Positions 1 through 8,409 of a stretch of 40,412 nt of DNA are shown here, piece by piece. The notes under the pieces are model-generated. The model saw only the letters and a list, made by a program, of their open reading frames with translations. It had not been told where the DNA came from and ran no database searches. The stretch is from Halobacteriales archaeon (GTDB lineage: Archaea; Halobacteriota; Halobacteria; Halobacteriales; SKNY01): positions 1 to 40,412 of the forward strand of contig SKQO01000007.1 in the NCBI GenBank assembly GCA_007118975.1, written 5' to 3'. The stretch's first letter is position 1; each line of letters opens with the position of its first letter. Position numbers and translations under genes: made by a program.

Positions 1-1
1 G

Positions 2-745
2 GAACCGGCGGAACCGGCGGAACCGGCGGAACCAGCAGATGAGCCCGAAGAACGGGTCGAACCTGAGGAACCGTCGTTCCCCGAGCCGGCTCCAACAGAA
101 CCAGAACACACGGAGGCACCTGCCGTGGACGACGACACCGGACTGTTGTTCTTCTCGATCGGCTATCCCTCCGAGGGCGGGATCAAACCCCCGTTGATCG
201 GGGCAGTGTTGTTTCTTTTCGGGTGGTTGATCATTCCGGCCCTGGTTGCCGCCGGGTACTTCGTGGCGGTCGCCCGAGCCGCTGCGACGGGTGAGCCGAA
301 CCCACCGCAATTCGAGGACTGGGAAGAGATGCTCGTCGAGGGAGTCGTGTTGGTTCTGGTGTTCATCCCGCTCGGATTCGTGTGGGCGATCCTGGCGGTC
401 GCGACGATGGAGCTCAGCGTGGCGCTTTACCTCATCGTCCTCCTGGCGGGCTACTATCTCTTCCCGGCAGTCTTCGTCAACTACGCGGTGGAGGGCCACT
501 GGAAGGCCGCCTACGACGTGAGTGCGATCAAGGAACTGATCACGTCCGTCGAGTGGTTCATCGGCTGGCTGCTCTACACCTTCGTGATCAACGGCATCGG
601 CGCCATCGTGGTGGTGGTGCTGATGGTGCTCTCGCTGATCACCATCATCGGGTGGATCATCATCTGGCCGCTGATCTTCTTCTACTGGTACGCCATCGAT
701 GCTGCCCTGTGGGGTCGGGTCTACCGTCGCATCCACGAAGCCTAG
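2..745 (+). CDS. DUF4013 membrane protein with EPA-repeat N-terminal region (5' partial)
   Basis: The reading frame is open from base 2 and has no start inside the window, so the gene begins upstream. The first visible ~40 codons encode repeated Glu-Pro-Ala units followed by an acidic, proline-rich stretch. An internal GTG at 125 could be mistaken for the start, but the upstream frame has typical haloarchaeal composition and is continuous with it. After this come several hydrophobic segments and the phrase GEPNPPQFEDWEEML, which matches the 'GEPxPPxFxDW' signature of DUF4013. That family consists of polytopic membrane proteins of unknown function. The EPA part is probably an extended surface-exposed or cytoplasmic tail. 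Function is unknown; the family call is fairly secure. Confidence 0.8.
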   Translation, partial: EPAEPAEPAEPADEPEERVEPEEPSFPEPAPTEPEHTEAPAVDDDTGLLFFSIGYPSEGGIKPPLIGAVLFLFGWLIIPALVAAGYFVAVARAAATGEPNPPQFEDWEEMLVEGVVLVLVFIPLGFVWAILAVATMELSVALYLIVLLAGYYLFPAVFVNYAVEGHWKAAYDVSAIKELITSVEWFIGWLLYTFVINGIGAIVVVVLMVLSLITIIGWIIIWPLIFFYWYAIDAALWGRVYRRIHEA

Positions 746-795
746 GTCACGCCCGCCCACGGCGATGACCACCCTACGATCAGCTGTCATCATGC

Positions 796-1083
796 GTGGT
801 CGAGGGCGACTGGCCTGCCACTGCGTTCGAGGGGTACGGACGTCCCTGGGAACGATACGACTCCCAACGGCACCGGGCATTGATTTCGTATCGGGATCGT
901 GATGGCACCCACCAACGCGCCGCGGTTGTACTCGATTTCGCTCGCTCTCCTCGCGTGTTCGTGACGAGATCTGCTGAAAACACGTGCCATGGGGTTCGCC
1001 TCGAACGATTACAAGTTGGACAGCGACCACGAGCGAAGAACACGCGGTCAAAGCCCGGCCAGTCGGTGGGCGATACGGGATGA
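796..1083 (+). CDS. Possible small hypothetical protein, or gene remnant
   Basis: The stretch 746-1110 has no recognised gene. The best candidate is a GTG-started frame of 95 codons. Its first ~65 residues look protein-like (for example AAVVLDFARSPRVFVTRSAE), with haloarchaeal codon use. The last ~30 residues are basic and look like noncoding translation. No family is recognised and no convincing promoter was seen. It may be a small lineage-specific gene, the front of a truncated gene, or chance. Confidence 0.22.
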   Translation: MVEGDWPATAFEGYGRPWERYDSQRHRALISYRDRDGTHQRAAVVLDFARSPRVFVTRSAENTCHGVRLERLQVGQRPRAKNTRSKPGQSVGDTG

Positions 1084-1110
1084 CTAGACCGTCATCGATC
1101 CGCTGGGACT

Positions 1111-1980
1111 TCAGGCCGAGGCCATTTCTCGCTCGAGATCGCGAAGGGCCTCGATCCGATTTTCCGTTGGTGGGTGCGTGCTCGCGAGCTTCCCGATGAA
1201 TCCCCTCCGGATCGGGATGATGAAGAACGCGTTCATTTCCGCTTGCTCCCGGAGGTCACGATCCGGTACTTGGTCCATGCGGCCCGAGATCTTCATGAGC
1301 GCCGAGGCCAGCGCGGCGGGTTTGCCGGTGATCGCCGCTGCACCGCGGTCGGCACTGTACTCGCGGTACCGAGAGAGCGCCCGGATCAGGAAGAAGCTGA
1401 TCACCCAGACGACCAGGGACACGAGAATGGCGACCCATACCGGGGCGGAGTTTCGGTTGTTCCCCCCGAACAGCCAGCCCCAGCGAACGATGATAAACGC
1501 GATCGAGGCCAGAAACGACGCGATCGTCATGACCATCACGTCCCGGTTTTTGATGTGTGCCAGCTCGTGGGCGACGACACCTTCGAGTTCGTCCTGATCG
1601 AGCGTCCGCATGAGTCCGTCCGTGACACAGACTGTCGAATTCCGCTGGTTTCTCCCGGTCGCGAACGCGTTCGGTACGTCGCTCCGGGCGACAGCGACTG
1701 TTGGTTTCGGCAGGTCTGCCTGGCGCGAGAGTCGGGTCACCATGTCGTGAAGGCCCGGATACTCGTCCGGTTCGACCTTCTTGGCACCCATGCTCCGGAG
1801 GGCCAGCTTGTCGCTGAAGTAGTACTGTCCGAGCGAGAACAATCCGATCATGATAATGACGCCCATCATGTCCATCCCGTAGGCCACCAGTGCGCCGATA
1901 AAGACGATATAGAGGCCAAACAGGAGAAACATCGTCAGGGCCATCCTGGACCGGAGTCCCCAGTCCGTGCTCCACTGCAT
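1111..1980 (-). CDS. htpX: HtpX-like M48 family membrane zinc metalloprotease
   Basis: HtpX proteases degrade misfolded membrane proteins from the cytoplasmic face of the membrane. The 289-residue protein has two hydrophobic segments near the N-terminus (about 13-52). The zinc-binding HELAH motif is at about 138-142, another hydrophobic pair at about 152-200, and the third zinc ligand is probably the Glu of YREYSAD (about 207). Length and layout are normal for M48B proteases. The ATG at 1980 precedes MQWSTDWGLR, a usual haloarchaeal HtpX start. It is transcribed divergently from nmd3 across a short intergenic region. The substrate is unknown. Confidence 0.92.
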   Translation of the reverse strand: MQWSTDWGLRSRMALTMFLLFGLYIVFIGALVAYGMDMMGVIIMIGLFSLGQYYFSDKLALRSMGAKKVEPDEYPGLHDMVTRLSRQADLPKPTVAVARSDVPNAFATGRNQRNSTVCVTDGLMRTLDQDELEGVVAHELAHIKNRDVMVMTIASFLASIAFIIVRWGWLFGGNNRNSAPVWVAILVSLVVWVISFFLIRALSRYREYSADRGAAAITGKPAALASALMKISGRMDQVPDRDLREQAEMNAFFIIPIRRGFIGKLASTHPPTENRIEALRDLEREMASA

Positions 1981-2067
1981 ATCTGACGTTGAGGACCCTC
2001 ACGATCTTAGACCCGTCGCCTCGGGATCGTCGTGGCGTTTAACCCGGCGTAGCGGGTAGCTGGTACA

Positions 2068-3195
2068 ATGAGCGAAGCACGCACCTTCTGTCCCGAGTGT
2101 GGCGATCCGCTCGCGGCAGGGGAGGCGCTGGCCCGCCCGGACCGCGATGCCCCGGGACGGACTGGGATCTGTCGTTCCTGCTTCTTCGAACGGTTCGATC
2201 TCGTGTCGCTCCCCGAGGAGGTGACGGTCCGTGTGTGTACGCAATGTGGGGCCGTCCACCGAGGCAACCAGTGGGTCGACGTCGGCGCGAAGGATTACAC
2301 TGATGTCGCCATCGAGGAGGTCGCAGACGCAATCGCCGTTCACCGGGCGGCCGAAGCGGTCGATTGGGGTGTCGAACCCCGCCAGCAAGACCCGAACACG
2401 ATACGCCTCCTCGTGGGAGTACGGGGGCTGGTTCACGACGAGCCACTCACCGAGGAACAGGAGGTGACCGTGCGGATTGCTCGCGAAACGTGTCGACGGT
2501 GTGGCCGGATCGCCGGCAGCTCGTTTGCCGGTACGATTCAGGTCCGCGGCAGTAATCGGGAGCCGACACACGAAGAGACGGACCGGGCGATCGCGATCGC
2601 TCACGAGGTCGTCGACGAGCTGACGGCTGCCGGAAACCGAGACGCGTTCGTGACGGAGGTCGTGGAACGTCCGGAGGGCGTAGACATTCGGGTCTCGACG
2701 ACGAACATCGGCGCCAAGGTGGCAAATCAACTCACCCGGGAATTCGGCGGCGCCTACGAGACTTCGGAAACGCTGGTGACGGAAGACGGCGACGGGCAGG
2801 GTGTCTATCGGGTCACCTACGCGGTTCGATTGCCCCAGTTTACTCCCGGCGACATCATCGATCCGGGTGACGGGGACGGTGCAGTGCTGGTTCAACGATC
2901 AATGAACCACGTGAAAGGGCGTCGGCTGGCCACCGGTGAGCGGTTCGAACACGCCGAGGCACCCGACGAGTCCTTCTCGCTCGTCGGGCATCTCGATGAT
3001 GCCAAGGAAACGACGCTGGTAACCGTTGAGGACGACCACGCGATCCAGGTGCTCGATCCGGATAGCTACGAGCCGAAGACGATTCCACGACCCCCGGATG
3101 TCGACGTGACGGGTGCCGAAGTCCAGGTCGTACGAGCCGATCGAGGCCTGTTCGCGCTTCCCGCGTCGATCACGACCGATGAGATCGATGGATAA
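2068..3195 (+). CDS. nmd3: NMD3 family protein (archaeal homologue of the 60S export adaptor)
   Basis: NMD3 binds the large ribosomal subunit. In eukaryotes it serves nuclear export and late maturation; archaea lack a nucleus, so a ribosome-assembly role is inferred. The 375-residue protein has the family's N-terminal zinc-ribbon array: CPEC (8-11), CRSC (35-38), CTQC (57-60) and CRRC (142-145). Beta-rich domains follow, with the conserved phrase GTIQVRGSNREPTHEE after the last cysteine pair. The C-terminus resembles an OB-like domain. A TTTAA box at about 2037-2041, some 27 nt before the ATG, fits a leaderless promoter. The stop overlaps the start of the downstream tRNA-modification gene. 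Confidence 0.9.
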   Translation: MSEARTFCPECGDPLAAGEALARPDRDAPGRTGICRSCFFERFDLVSLPEEVTVRVCTQCGAVHRGNQWVDVGAKDYTDVAIEEVADAIAVHRAAEAVDWGVEPRQQDPNTIRLLVGVRGLVHDEPLTEEQEVTVRIARETCRRCGRIAGSSFAGTIQVRGSNREPTHEETDRAIAIAHEVVDELTAAGNRDAFVTEVVERPEGVDIRVSTTNIGAKVANQLTREFGGAYETSETLVTEDGDGQGVYRVTYAVRLPQFTPGDIIDPGDGDGAVLVQRSMNHVKGRRLATGERFEHAEAPDESFSLVGHLDDAKETTLVTVEDDHAIQVLDPDSYEPKTIPRPPDVDVTGAEVQVVRADRGLFALPASITTDEIDG

Positions 3196-4189
3196 GACCC
3201 CATTAGCGGTCGTGGTAGCCAAGCTCGACGCGGACGACGTCATCACCGCCCTCAAGCAGGAAGGACGCTACGACAGCGACCGTCGGATCGTCGAACACGA
3301 TGCGGACCACCTCGAACTACCGGTCGCGGCGCCACCGGACGAGACATCCGTTCGTGACCTGATCGAACAGCCCGATCCGCCGTGGCGGGTACGGGATCTC
3401 GCGGATCGATTGCGGGCTCGAGGGTGGTCACCCGCGGAGATCGACGCGGTGCCACGGAGCTGGGGCGTGATCGGCTCGATCATCGTCGGAAAATTTGCGG
3501 ACTGTCCCCGGCCACACATCGTCGGCGAGGAGCTGCTCGCACTCCACGGAAACGCCCACACGGTGCTTTCGATCGAGGGAATCGGCGGGGCCCATCGGAT
3601 TCCGGATGTTAGCGTCGTCGCAGGCGAGGGGAAGACCAACACGGTCCACGTTGAGCATGGAACCGAATACGCGATGGATCTCTCGGAAGTCATGTTCTCC
3701 CCGGGCAACCAGGCAGAACGCGTCAGGATGGGGGAACTCGTGGGGTCGGGGGAGACCGTCTTCGACATGTTCGCCGGGATCGGCTACTTCGCGCTCCCGG
3801 TTGCCAGGGCCGGCGCATCGGTGACGGCAACTGAACGGAACCCGACCGCATTCACGTACCTGCAGGAAAACGTCGAACGAAATGATGTAAGCGACCTGGT
3901 CACGCCCGTGTTAGGAGACTGTCGGGACGCGGATGTGACGGCCGACCACATCATCATGGGACACTACGATGCGCTCGCATATCTCGAGTCGGCGATCACT
4001 GCCGTCAGACCGGGCGGAATCTTGCACGTGCACGATGTCGCACCCGCGAATGACCCCTTCGCCGACATAGAGCAGGCCCTCGACGAACTTCTAGCAGGCG
4101 GGGTATCCCGGACCACGCTTCACCGCCAGGTCGTCAAATCACACAGCCCCGGATTGGAACACGTCGTCATCGATGTGCAGATTGGGTAA
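3188..4189 (+). CDS. taw2: Taw2/Trm5-family tRNA G37-modifying enzyme, probably Taw2
   Basis: This is a class I SAM-dependent enzyme of the Trm5/TYW2 family. These enzymes act on G37 next to the anticodon of tRNA-Phe. The SAM motif DMFAGIGYFAL lies at about 193-203. The family's 'NLP' position instead reads ADHIIMGHY (about 252-260), and the C-terminus ends PGLEHVVIDVQI. Both resemble Taw2, which transfers the aminocarboxypropyl group of SAM in wyosine synthesis, rather than Trm5 methyltransferase. The ATG at 3188 gives 333 residues and overlaps the nmd3 stop by 8 bp, implying translational coupling. An in-frame ATG at 3179 (MRSMDK) is also possible. The family is certain; Taw2 over Trm5 is likely but judged only from motifs. 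Confidence 0.78.
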   Translation: MDKTPLAVVVAKLDADDVITALKQEGRYDSDRRIVEHDADHLELPVAAPPDETSVRDLIEQPDPPWRVRDLADRLRARGWSPAEIDAVPRSWGVIGSIIVGKFADCPRPHIVGEELLALHGNAHTVLSIEGIGGAHRIPDVSVVAGEGKTNTVHVEHGTEYAMDLSEVMFSPGNQAERVRMGELVGSGETVFDMFAGIGYFALPVARAGASVTATERNPTAFTYLQENVERNDVSDLVTPVLGDCRDADVTADHIIMGHYDALAYLESAITAVRPGGILHVHDVAPANDPFADIEQALDELLAGGVSRTTLHRQVVKSHSPGLEHVVIDVQIG

Positions 4190-4238
4190 GGTGGGTCGTC
4201 ACCACAGAAGCTTTCAGCGACGGCGTACTATCCGTTTT

Positions 4239-4322
4239 ATGGACAGCCAACAACTCGTGGCCATGTTCCTGGTGGGGCTCATGGTATTTTCCATGATCGC
4301 CTACGCCTCGCTGCTCATCTAG
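4239..4322 (+). CDS. 27-residue single-span membrane microprotein
   Basis: An ATG at 4239 opens a 27-codon frame ending in TAG at 4320-4322. It starts MDSQQLVAM and is then almost wholly hydrophobic (about residues 6-27, with residues LVGLMVFSM in the middle). This predicts one transmembrane helix with a very short polar N-terminus and no C-terminal tail. It lies between taw2 and the convergent helicase gene, 49 bp after taw2. Codon use is normal and the frame fills the gap neatly. Similar tiny hydrophobic proteins occur in other haloarchaea from memory, but their function is unknown. A chance ORF of this size cannot be excluded. Confidence 0.6.
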   Translation: MDSQQLVAMFLVGLMVFSMIAYASLLI

Positions 4323-4327
4323 CCGGC

Positions 4328-6079
4328 CTACCCGTCCCACACGTCGCGCAAGGGGTGTCCGCCGGTCGAGTTGTCCGGCTGGGGATCGGGTGCCGAGGGT
4401 GAGGTACTATTCATCTGGCCCGCACTCCCTTTGGTTACCGTCTCGCCCACACTACCGTCGAGTTCCGGAGTTCCCATGGCGGCAACCTGTTCTTCGAACC
4501 AGTCGGGCATGACGTCTCGCGTGCGTTCGAATACCTCCAGAATGCTCTCATCGAGGATGTATGTCGATCCGTAATCCTCCGGACTGCGCACAACGCGGCC
4601 GCAGGCCTGAATGATCGTGCGGAGGGTAGTCCGGTAGTACCAGTCCCACTCGCCCCGTTCCAGTCTCGTCGCAACGCTCGCGTCGCCAGCGTTCGGGAAC
4701 GGTGCTTTGCACAGGACCTGCCACCGCGCGAGCTCGCCGTCGAGATCAAGCGCTTCCTCCATCTTGACCGAGAGGAACACGGAAGCATCCGCCCGCGACT
4801 TCCACGCATCTAGTGCGGCATCACGGTTCGCCCGCGAGTGTCCTGCAAGCCGGTCACCCAGCCCCGCCCGGTGTAGCCGTTCTTCGATTTCCGCCTGGAT
4901 CGCATACGAGTGACAGTGGACGATCCCTTTCTCGTCGGAGTGGGTCGCCATGATCGAGGCGACCGTTCGCCCCAGTGCCGGAAGCGTGCGCTCCCGGGCA
5001 GTCATCGTCATTTTGCCGACGGTGGCATCGAACAGCCGTCGGTGCTCGAGTGGAAACGTGTGCGGTACCTCGATCCGGCGGACTTCCGAGGGGTCCAGAC
5101 CCACCCGGCGGCAGAACCCGTCTTTATCGAGGATCGTGGCCGAAAGAAGTGCGAAATGCTCGCCGCGGTCCCAGACGGTGCGCGAGAGAAACCGACCGGG
5201 TTCCAGGGGCTTGATCCGAACCGATCCCGGTTCGCCCTCGTCGGTCATCTGCTGATCGACGATCCAGTTTCGCGCCCGGCTGGGGTCTTGACAGGCGGAA
5301 TGGAACCACTGCAACTCGCCGACGAGGTCTTCGAGTCGATCCCTGGTTGCGACTTCACCCTCGGTGAGTGACTCCTGAGCGGCGAACTCCTCGAGCGTTC
5401 CCCGAGCCCGACGAAGGATGTTCTCCGCGAAACGCGCCGCCGCCGGCAGGTCGTCCTCAACGGTCGGAACGTCCAGTTCACTCCAGAAGGGAACCGTCCG
5501 GCCCGACACCTCGATCGTGGCATAGAGCTCTGCCCACGACGCCAGGCCGTGGGCCTCGTCGATCACCACCACGTCGCGCGGCCCGAACACGGTCGAACCA
5601 GCCGTTTGCATGAAATAGGCGAGCGTCATGCCAGCGATCTGGCGGTTGCTCGCGATTGATCGATCGGAGAAGTACGGGCACCGGTGTACGCGATCGCAGT
5701 CGTAACCGTCGATGCGGGCACAGGGTGCACGGTCGACTGGCGTGTCGGTTTCTCCGGGCAGGATACAACGATAGTTTCGTTTGCCACGGATCACCGAAAC
5801 ATCCTCGAGCAGTGGGTCGGCGGCCACCGCATCGAGCTGTGAGACCTGGGGCGTCGTATAATACGCACCCGCTGCTCGCGTGGCGTCTTCCTCGTCGGCA
5901 CGCCGCGCACAGCCGCAGATGGCCCTGGCCAGCAGCGATTTGCCGGACCCCGTCGGTGCACACACCAGCACCACGCGCGCACCCTCTTCGAAGGCGTCGC
6001 GGATGTCGTCGAGGGCTTCTCGCTGATTGCCACGGTATCCGGGCGCGGGGAAAGCATCGTGAATCCGCTCCGGGCGCAC
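4328..6079 (-). CDS. XPD/Rad3/DinG-type superfamily 2 DNA helicase with Fe-S cluster
   Basis: This is a 583-residue ATP-dependent helicase of the XPD/Rad3/DinG group, which unwinds DNA 5' to 3' in repair and recombination. Walker A APTGSGKS is at 41-48. Four cysteines at about 105, 120, 128 and 134 sit between Walker A and the DEAH box (174-177), where XPD-type helicases bind a 4Fe-4S cluster. Motif VI is present as QACGRVVRSPEDYGSTYILD. The tail after about 545 is low-complexity and Ser/Pro-rich. Haloarchaea carry several Rad3-like paralogues, so no specific gene name is assigned. The ATG at 6079 gives MRPERIHDAFP, immediately followed by the GNQREA Q-motif-like region. Confidence 0.88.
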   Translation of the reverse strand: MRPERIHDAFPAPGYRGNQREALDDIRDAFEEGARVVLVCAPTGSGKSLLARAICGCARRADEEDATRAAGAYYTTPQVSQLDAVAADPLLEDVSVIRGKRNYRCILPGETDTPVDRAPCARIDGYDCDRVHRCPYFSDRSIASNRQIAGMTLAYFMQTAGSTVFGPRDVVVIDEAHGLASWAELYATIEVSGRTVPFWSELDVPTVEDDLPAAARFAENILRRARGTLEEFAAQESLTEGEVATRDRLEDLVGELQWFHSACQDPSRARNWIVDQQMTDEGEPGSVRIKPLEPGRFLSRTVWDRGEHFALLSATILDKDGFCRRVGLDPSEVRRIEVPHTFPLEHRRLFDATVGKMTMTARERTLPALGRTVASIMATHSDEKGIVHCHSYAIQAEIEERLHRAGLGDRLAGHSRANRDAALDAWKSRADASVFLSVKMEEALDLDGELARWQVLCKAPFPNAGDASVATRLERGEWDWYYRTTLRTIIQACGRVVRSPEDYGSTYILDESILEVFERTRDVMPDWFEEQVAAMGTPELDGSVGETVTKGSAGQMNSTSPSAPDPQPDNSTGGHPLRDVWDG

Positions 6080-6198
6080 AACGATTACGGGGGGTCCGTG
6101 ATGCTAAAGCCTCCGATCCGGGGGCGAAACCTCCACGAACGATCATTGCGAGGGGGCCACCCACACAACGCTTTGGTGGGAGATGCTGTAGCCGGGCG

Positions 6199-7191
6199 AT
6201 GTATAGCGACACAGCACAAGAGTGCCCAAGGTCTCGGCGAGACGGACGTTATCGGGGCTTACGTGTAGGACGGAGGCATCGACGGAATTCCCGTCGAGAA
6301 GCTCACACACCTGTGCTACGCCTTTGCAGACATCGAGGATGGCGTGATCGACGAAGATGATTCGCACGTTGACGAGAGGGCGGCGCTGAAAGAGGAGCGT
6401 CCCCACCATCGTGTGACCGCCTCCGTCAGCCGGGTGGAACCGGTGCGAGGGGTTTTCGGAGATGGCCGCGACGCAGGCTGCTCAGGATCGATTCACCGAG
6501 GACGCGGTCAGATTCCTCCGCAATCATAATCTCGATGGAATCGATTACGATTAGGAGTTCCCGACGCGCGAGCAGGCGGAGGATGTTACCGCCATGCTCC
6601 GGACGATCCGCGAACACCTAGACGAGGCCGGATCGGTCGACGACCAATCGTATCTTCTCACGTCCGCGTTGAGCGCCCACGAGAGCCACCTTGCACGCGT
6701 TGAATTCGACGTTGTCCAAGAGTACATGGATGTCGTCAACGTGATTACCTACGGCATGATCTACCAACACGACGACCCCGATCTCCCACCACACGAACTT
6801 GTTTCGCTCCCCGCTCAATGAGCGATTCAGCATCGTAGACACCATCGAAACCTACCGGGACGCTGGCGTCCCGGCAGAGAAACTGGTCATCGGAGGCAGT
6901 GATTACGGTCGCGGCTCCGAACGAACCGGCTACGAGACCCCTCAGGAGTCCATTATCGGCCGGAACGGCTGGACCAGATAATGGGACTACATCGCGAAGA
7001 CCCCCTACCTGGTGCGGGAAGACGAGTTCATCACCTACGACGATCACACGTCGGTCCAGGACATGGTAGATTGCCTTCGATCGGCGGATCGCGCCGGAAT
7101 CATCTTCTGACAGTATGGCCACAACGAGACCCACGAACTGATCGATGCCATCTACGACCGGATGCTCGCGACCACGGATATTCCGGTCTGA
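6199..7191 (+). pseudogene. Decayed glycoside hydrolase family 18 (chitinase-like) gene
   Basis: Three consecutive reading frames together spell one GH18 protein. Frame A (about 6245-6428) has KLTHLCYAFADIEDG, the family's first strand. Frame B (about 6429-6785) has GWNRCEGFSEMAATQ and the catalytic DxxDxDxE motif as LDGIDYD-stop-EFP, followed by VVNVITYGM. Frame C (about 6786-7191) has HHTNLFRSPLNERFS, the KLVIGGSDYGR phrase and the C-terminal GIIF-stop-QYG strand. The disruptions are frameshifts near 6428 and near 6785 and premature stops at 6266 (TAG), 6552 (TAG), 6979 (TAA) and 7108 (TGA). No secretion signal is visible. An intact ancestor would have hydrolysed chitin or a related beta-glycan. 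The start at 6199 is a guess. Confidence 0.87.
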
Positions 7192-7206
7192 TCCGTGCCA
7201 GGAGGT

Positions 7207-7422
7207 TCACTCCTCCGGCATCGGCTCCAGGTGACGGACGTCGTCGGCCGTCGGATAGTCCGGAAGTTGATCGATACACGAAAAACAAAGGAAGTGTTCG
7301 CTGCCGTCCTCGAAGTCCATCGTCATCCCGCCGGTGGGCTCGTGCGTGAACGACCAGATACTCGCGATGCCGCCCGCGATGTGCACTTCCTGAGCACATC
7401 CGTCACAGCGCTCCGAGGCCAT
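7207..7422 (-). CDS. Small zinc-ribbon protein, DUF7561 type
   Basis: This 71-residue acidic protein has two CxxC pairs, CDGC (6-9) and CFSC (46-49), as in a zinc ribbon. The conserved core GGIASIWSFTHEPTGGMTM is followed by DGSEHFLC, matching what I remember of the haloarchaeal DUF7561 family. The ATG at 7422 is chosen because everything further upstream in frame is serine/arginine-rich shadow sequence inside the divergent gene. It is transcribed away from the YkgJ-type gene, with 79 bp between the start codons holding both promoters. Function is unknown; a nucleic-acid or protein-binding role is only inferred from the zinc ribbon. Confidence 0.75.
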   Translation of the reverse strand: MASERCDGCAQEVHIAGGIASIWSFTHEPTGGMTMDFEDGSEHFLCFSCIDQLPDYPTADDVRHLEPMPEE

Positions 7423-7501
7423 ATCAGTTCTAGAACGGCTGCGCAGAAAGGTGTTGAGGTGCCCGAGCGTTTTTTCCACTACTGGGTGCTCCTTATCTGG
7501 T

Positions 7502-8386
7502 ATGGAGGTGAACTGTCGGGAGTGCGCCGGGTGCTGTATCGACTGGCGACCGATTGCCCCAGCCGCCTCGGAACACGAACGGCGGGGGTTGGAGTCGCCG
7601 CTCGACGACCGGTACAACATGGTCCCACTCACCCGAGATGATATCCGGACCATGCTTGATGTCGGGTATGGTGATGCGATGCGACCGCGTCTCTGGACGG
7701 CAGCGGGCGAGGACCGCGAAACGGTAGAGATCGATGACAGAGACATCGTTGCCATGAACGGGCGGCCGCTCTACATGATCGGACTCAGGCAGGTGTCAAA
7801 GCCGGTCACCCCCTTCGGTACCGAACCCCGCTGGTTGCGGACGTGTTCGTTTCTCGATCCTCAAACTCTCCAGTGTCGTATCCACGAGCAATCGGCCTAT
7901 CCCACCACCTGCGCTGCGTACCCGGGCCAGCACCTCGCGATGGATGTGGAGACCGAATGCGAACGGGTGGAGGCGGCGTTCGGCGGGGATCGCCTCGTCG
8001 ACGACGACCCACCGGAAGAGCTGCCTCCAGCGCCGTTCGGACGCGAAGCGCTTGGCTGGACAGTTTTCGCCCATCCGGAACCCGACCGCCTTACCGGCAT
8101 GATCGAACGGATCGCGGCGGATGGCATGACCACCGACGATCGAGCTGAATTCGTGGGCATGGCGGCGGGACATAGTCCCGGGACGCTCACGATCAACCCG
8201 GCGGCCGTCGAGTCGGCCACGAGCACCGTGCGGGAAACGACATCCTGGGTCGGGCGAGCGATCAAAGCGTGGAGACGCCGGGCGGGCAACGAGGAGTCAT
8301 CGCCCGCGGATGCCGCGATCGTTGAAGAAACGCGCGGTGCACCTGCTACGTCGGGCTGGACGGGTGACGCATCTCACTCGTGTTGA
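7502..8386 (+). CDS. YkgJ-type cysteine-cluster (putative zinc/iron-chelating) protein
   Basis: This 294-residue protein starts MEVNCRECAGCCIDW, giving a CxxCxxCC cluster at residues 5-12. Later cysteines occur in RTCSFLDPQTLQCRIHE and YPTTCAAYPG. This spacing is the hallmark of the YkgJ / UPF0153 family, thought to bind zinc or an Fe-S cluster. The ATG at 7502 is chosen because it sits directly before the first cluster; the frame further upstream is shadow. The C-terminal third (after about 200) is less conserved and ends in a low-complexity tail. The biochemical role is not established. Confidence 0.8.
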   Translation: MEVNCRECAGCCIDWRPIAPAASEHERRGLESPLDDRYNMVPLTRDDIRTMLDVGYGDAMRPRLWTAAGEDRETVEIDDRDIVAMNGRPLYMIGLRQVSKPVTPFGTEPRWLRTCSFLDPQTLQCRIHEQSAYPTTCAAYPGQHLAMDVETECERVEAAFGGDRLVDDDPPEELPPAPFGREALGWTVFAHPEPDRLTGMIERIAADGMTTDDRAEFVGMAAGHSPGTLTINPAAVESATSTVRETTSWVGRAIKAWRRRAGNEESSPADAAIVEETRGAPATSGWTGDASHSC

Positions 8387-8409
8387 GCCGAGTCGCGGCG
8401 AAAAATCCC

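Noticed and set aside
1174..1986. Long plus-strand frame of 270 codons opposite htpX
   Set aside because: It is the antisense shadow of htpX; the translation is Arg/Asp/His-rich with no family features.
6266..7110. Programmed stop readthrough or Trp-to-stop recoding in the GH18 gene
   Set aside because: TAG, TGA and TAA all occur together with two frameshifts, and no recoding element is seen; gene decay explains everything.
7191..7206. tRNA gene or attachment site at the edge of the decayed GH18 gene
   Set aside because: No cloverleaf, T-loop sequence or direct repeat was found that would indicate an integrated element.
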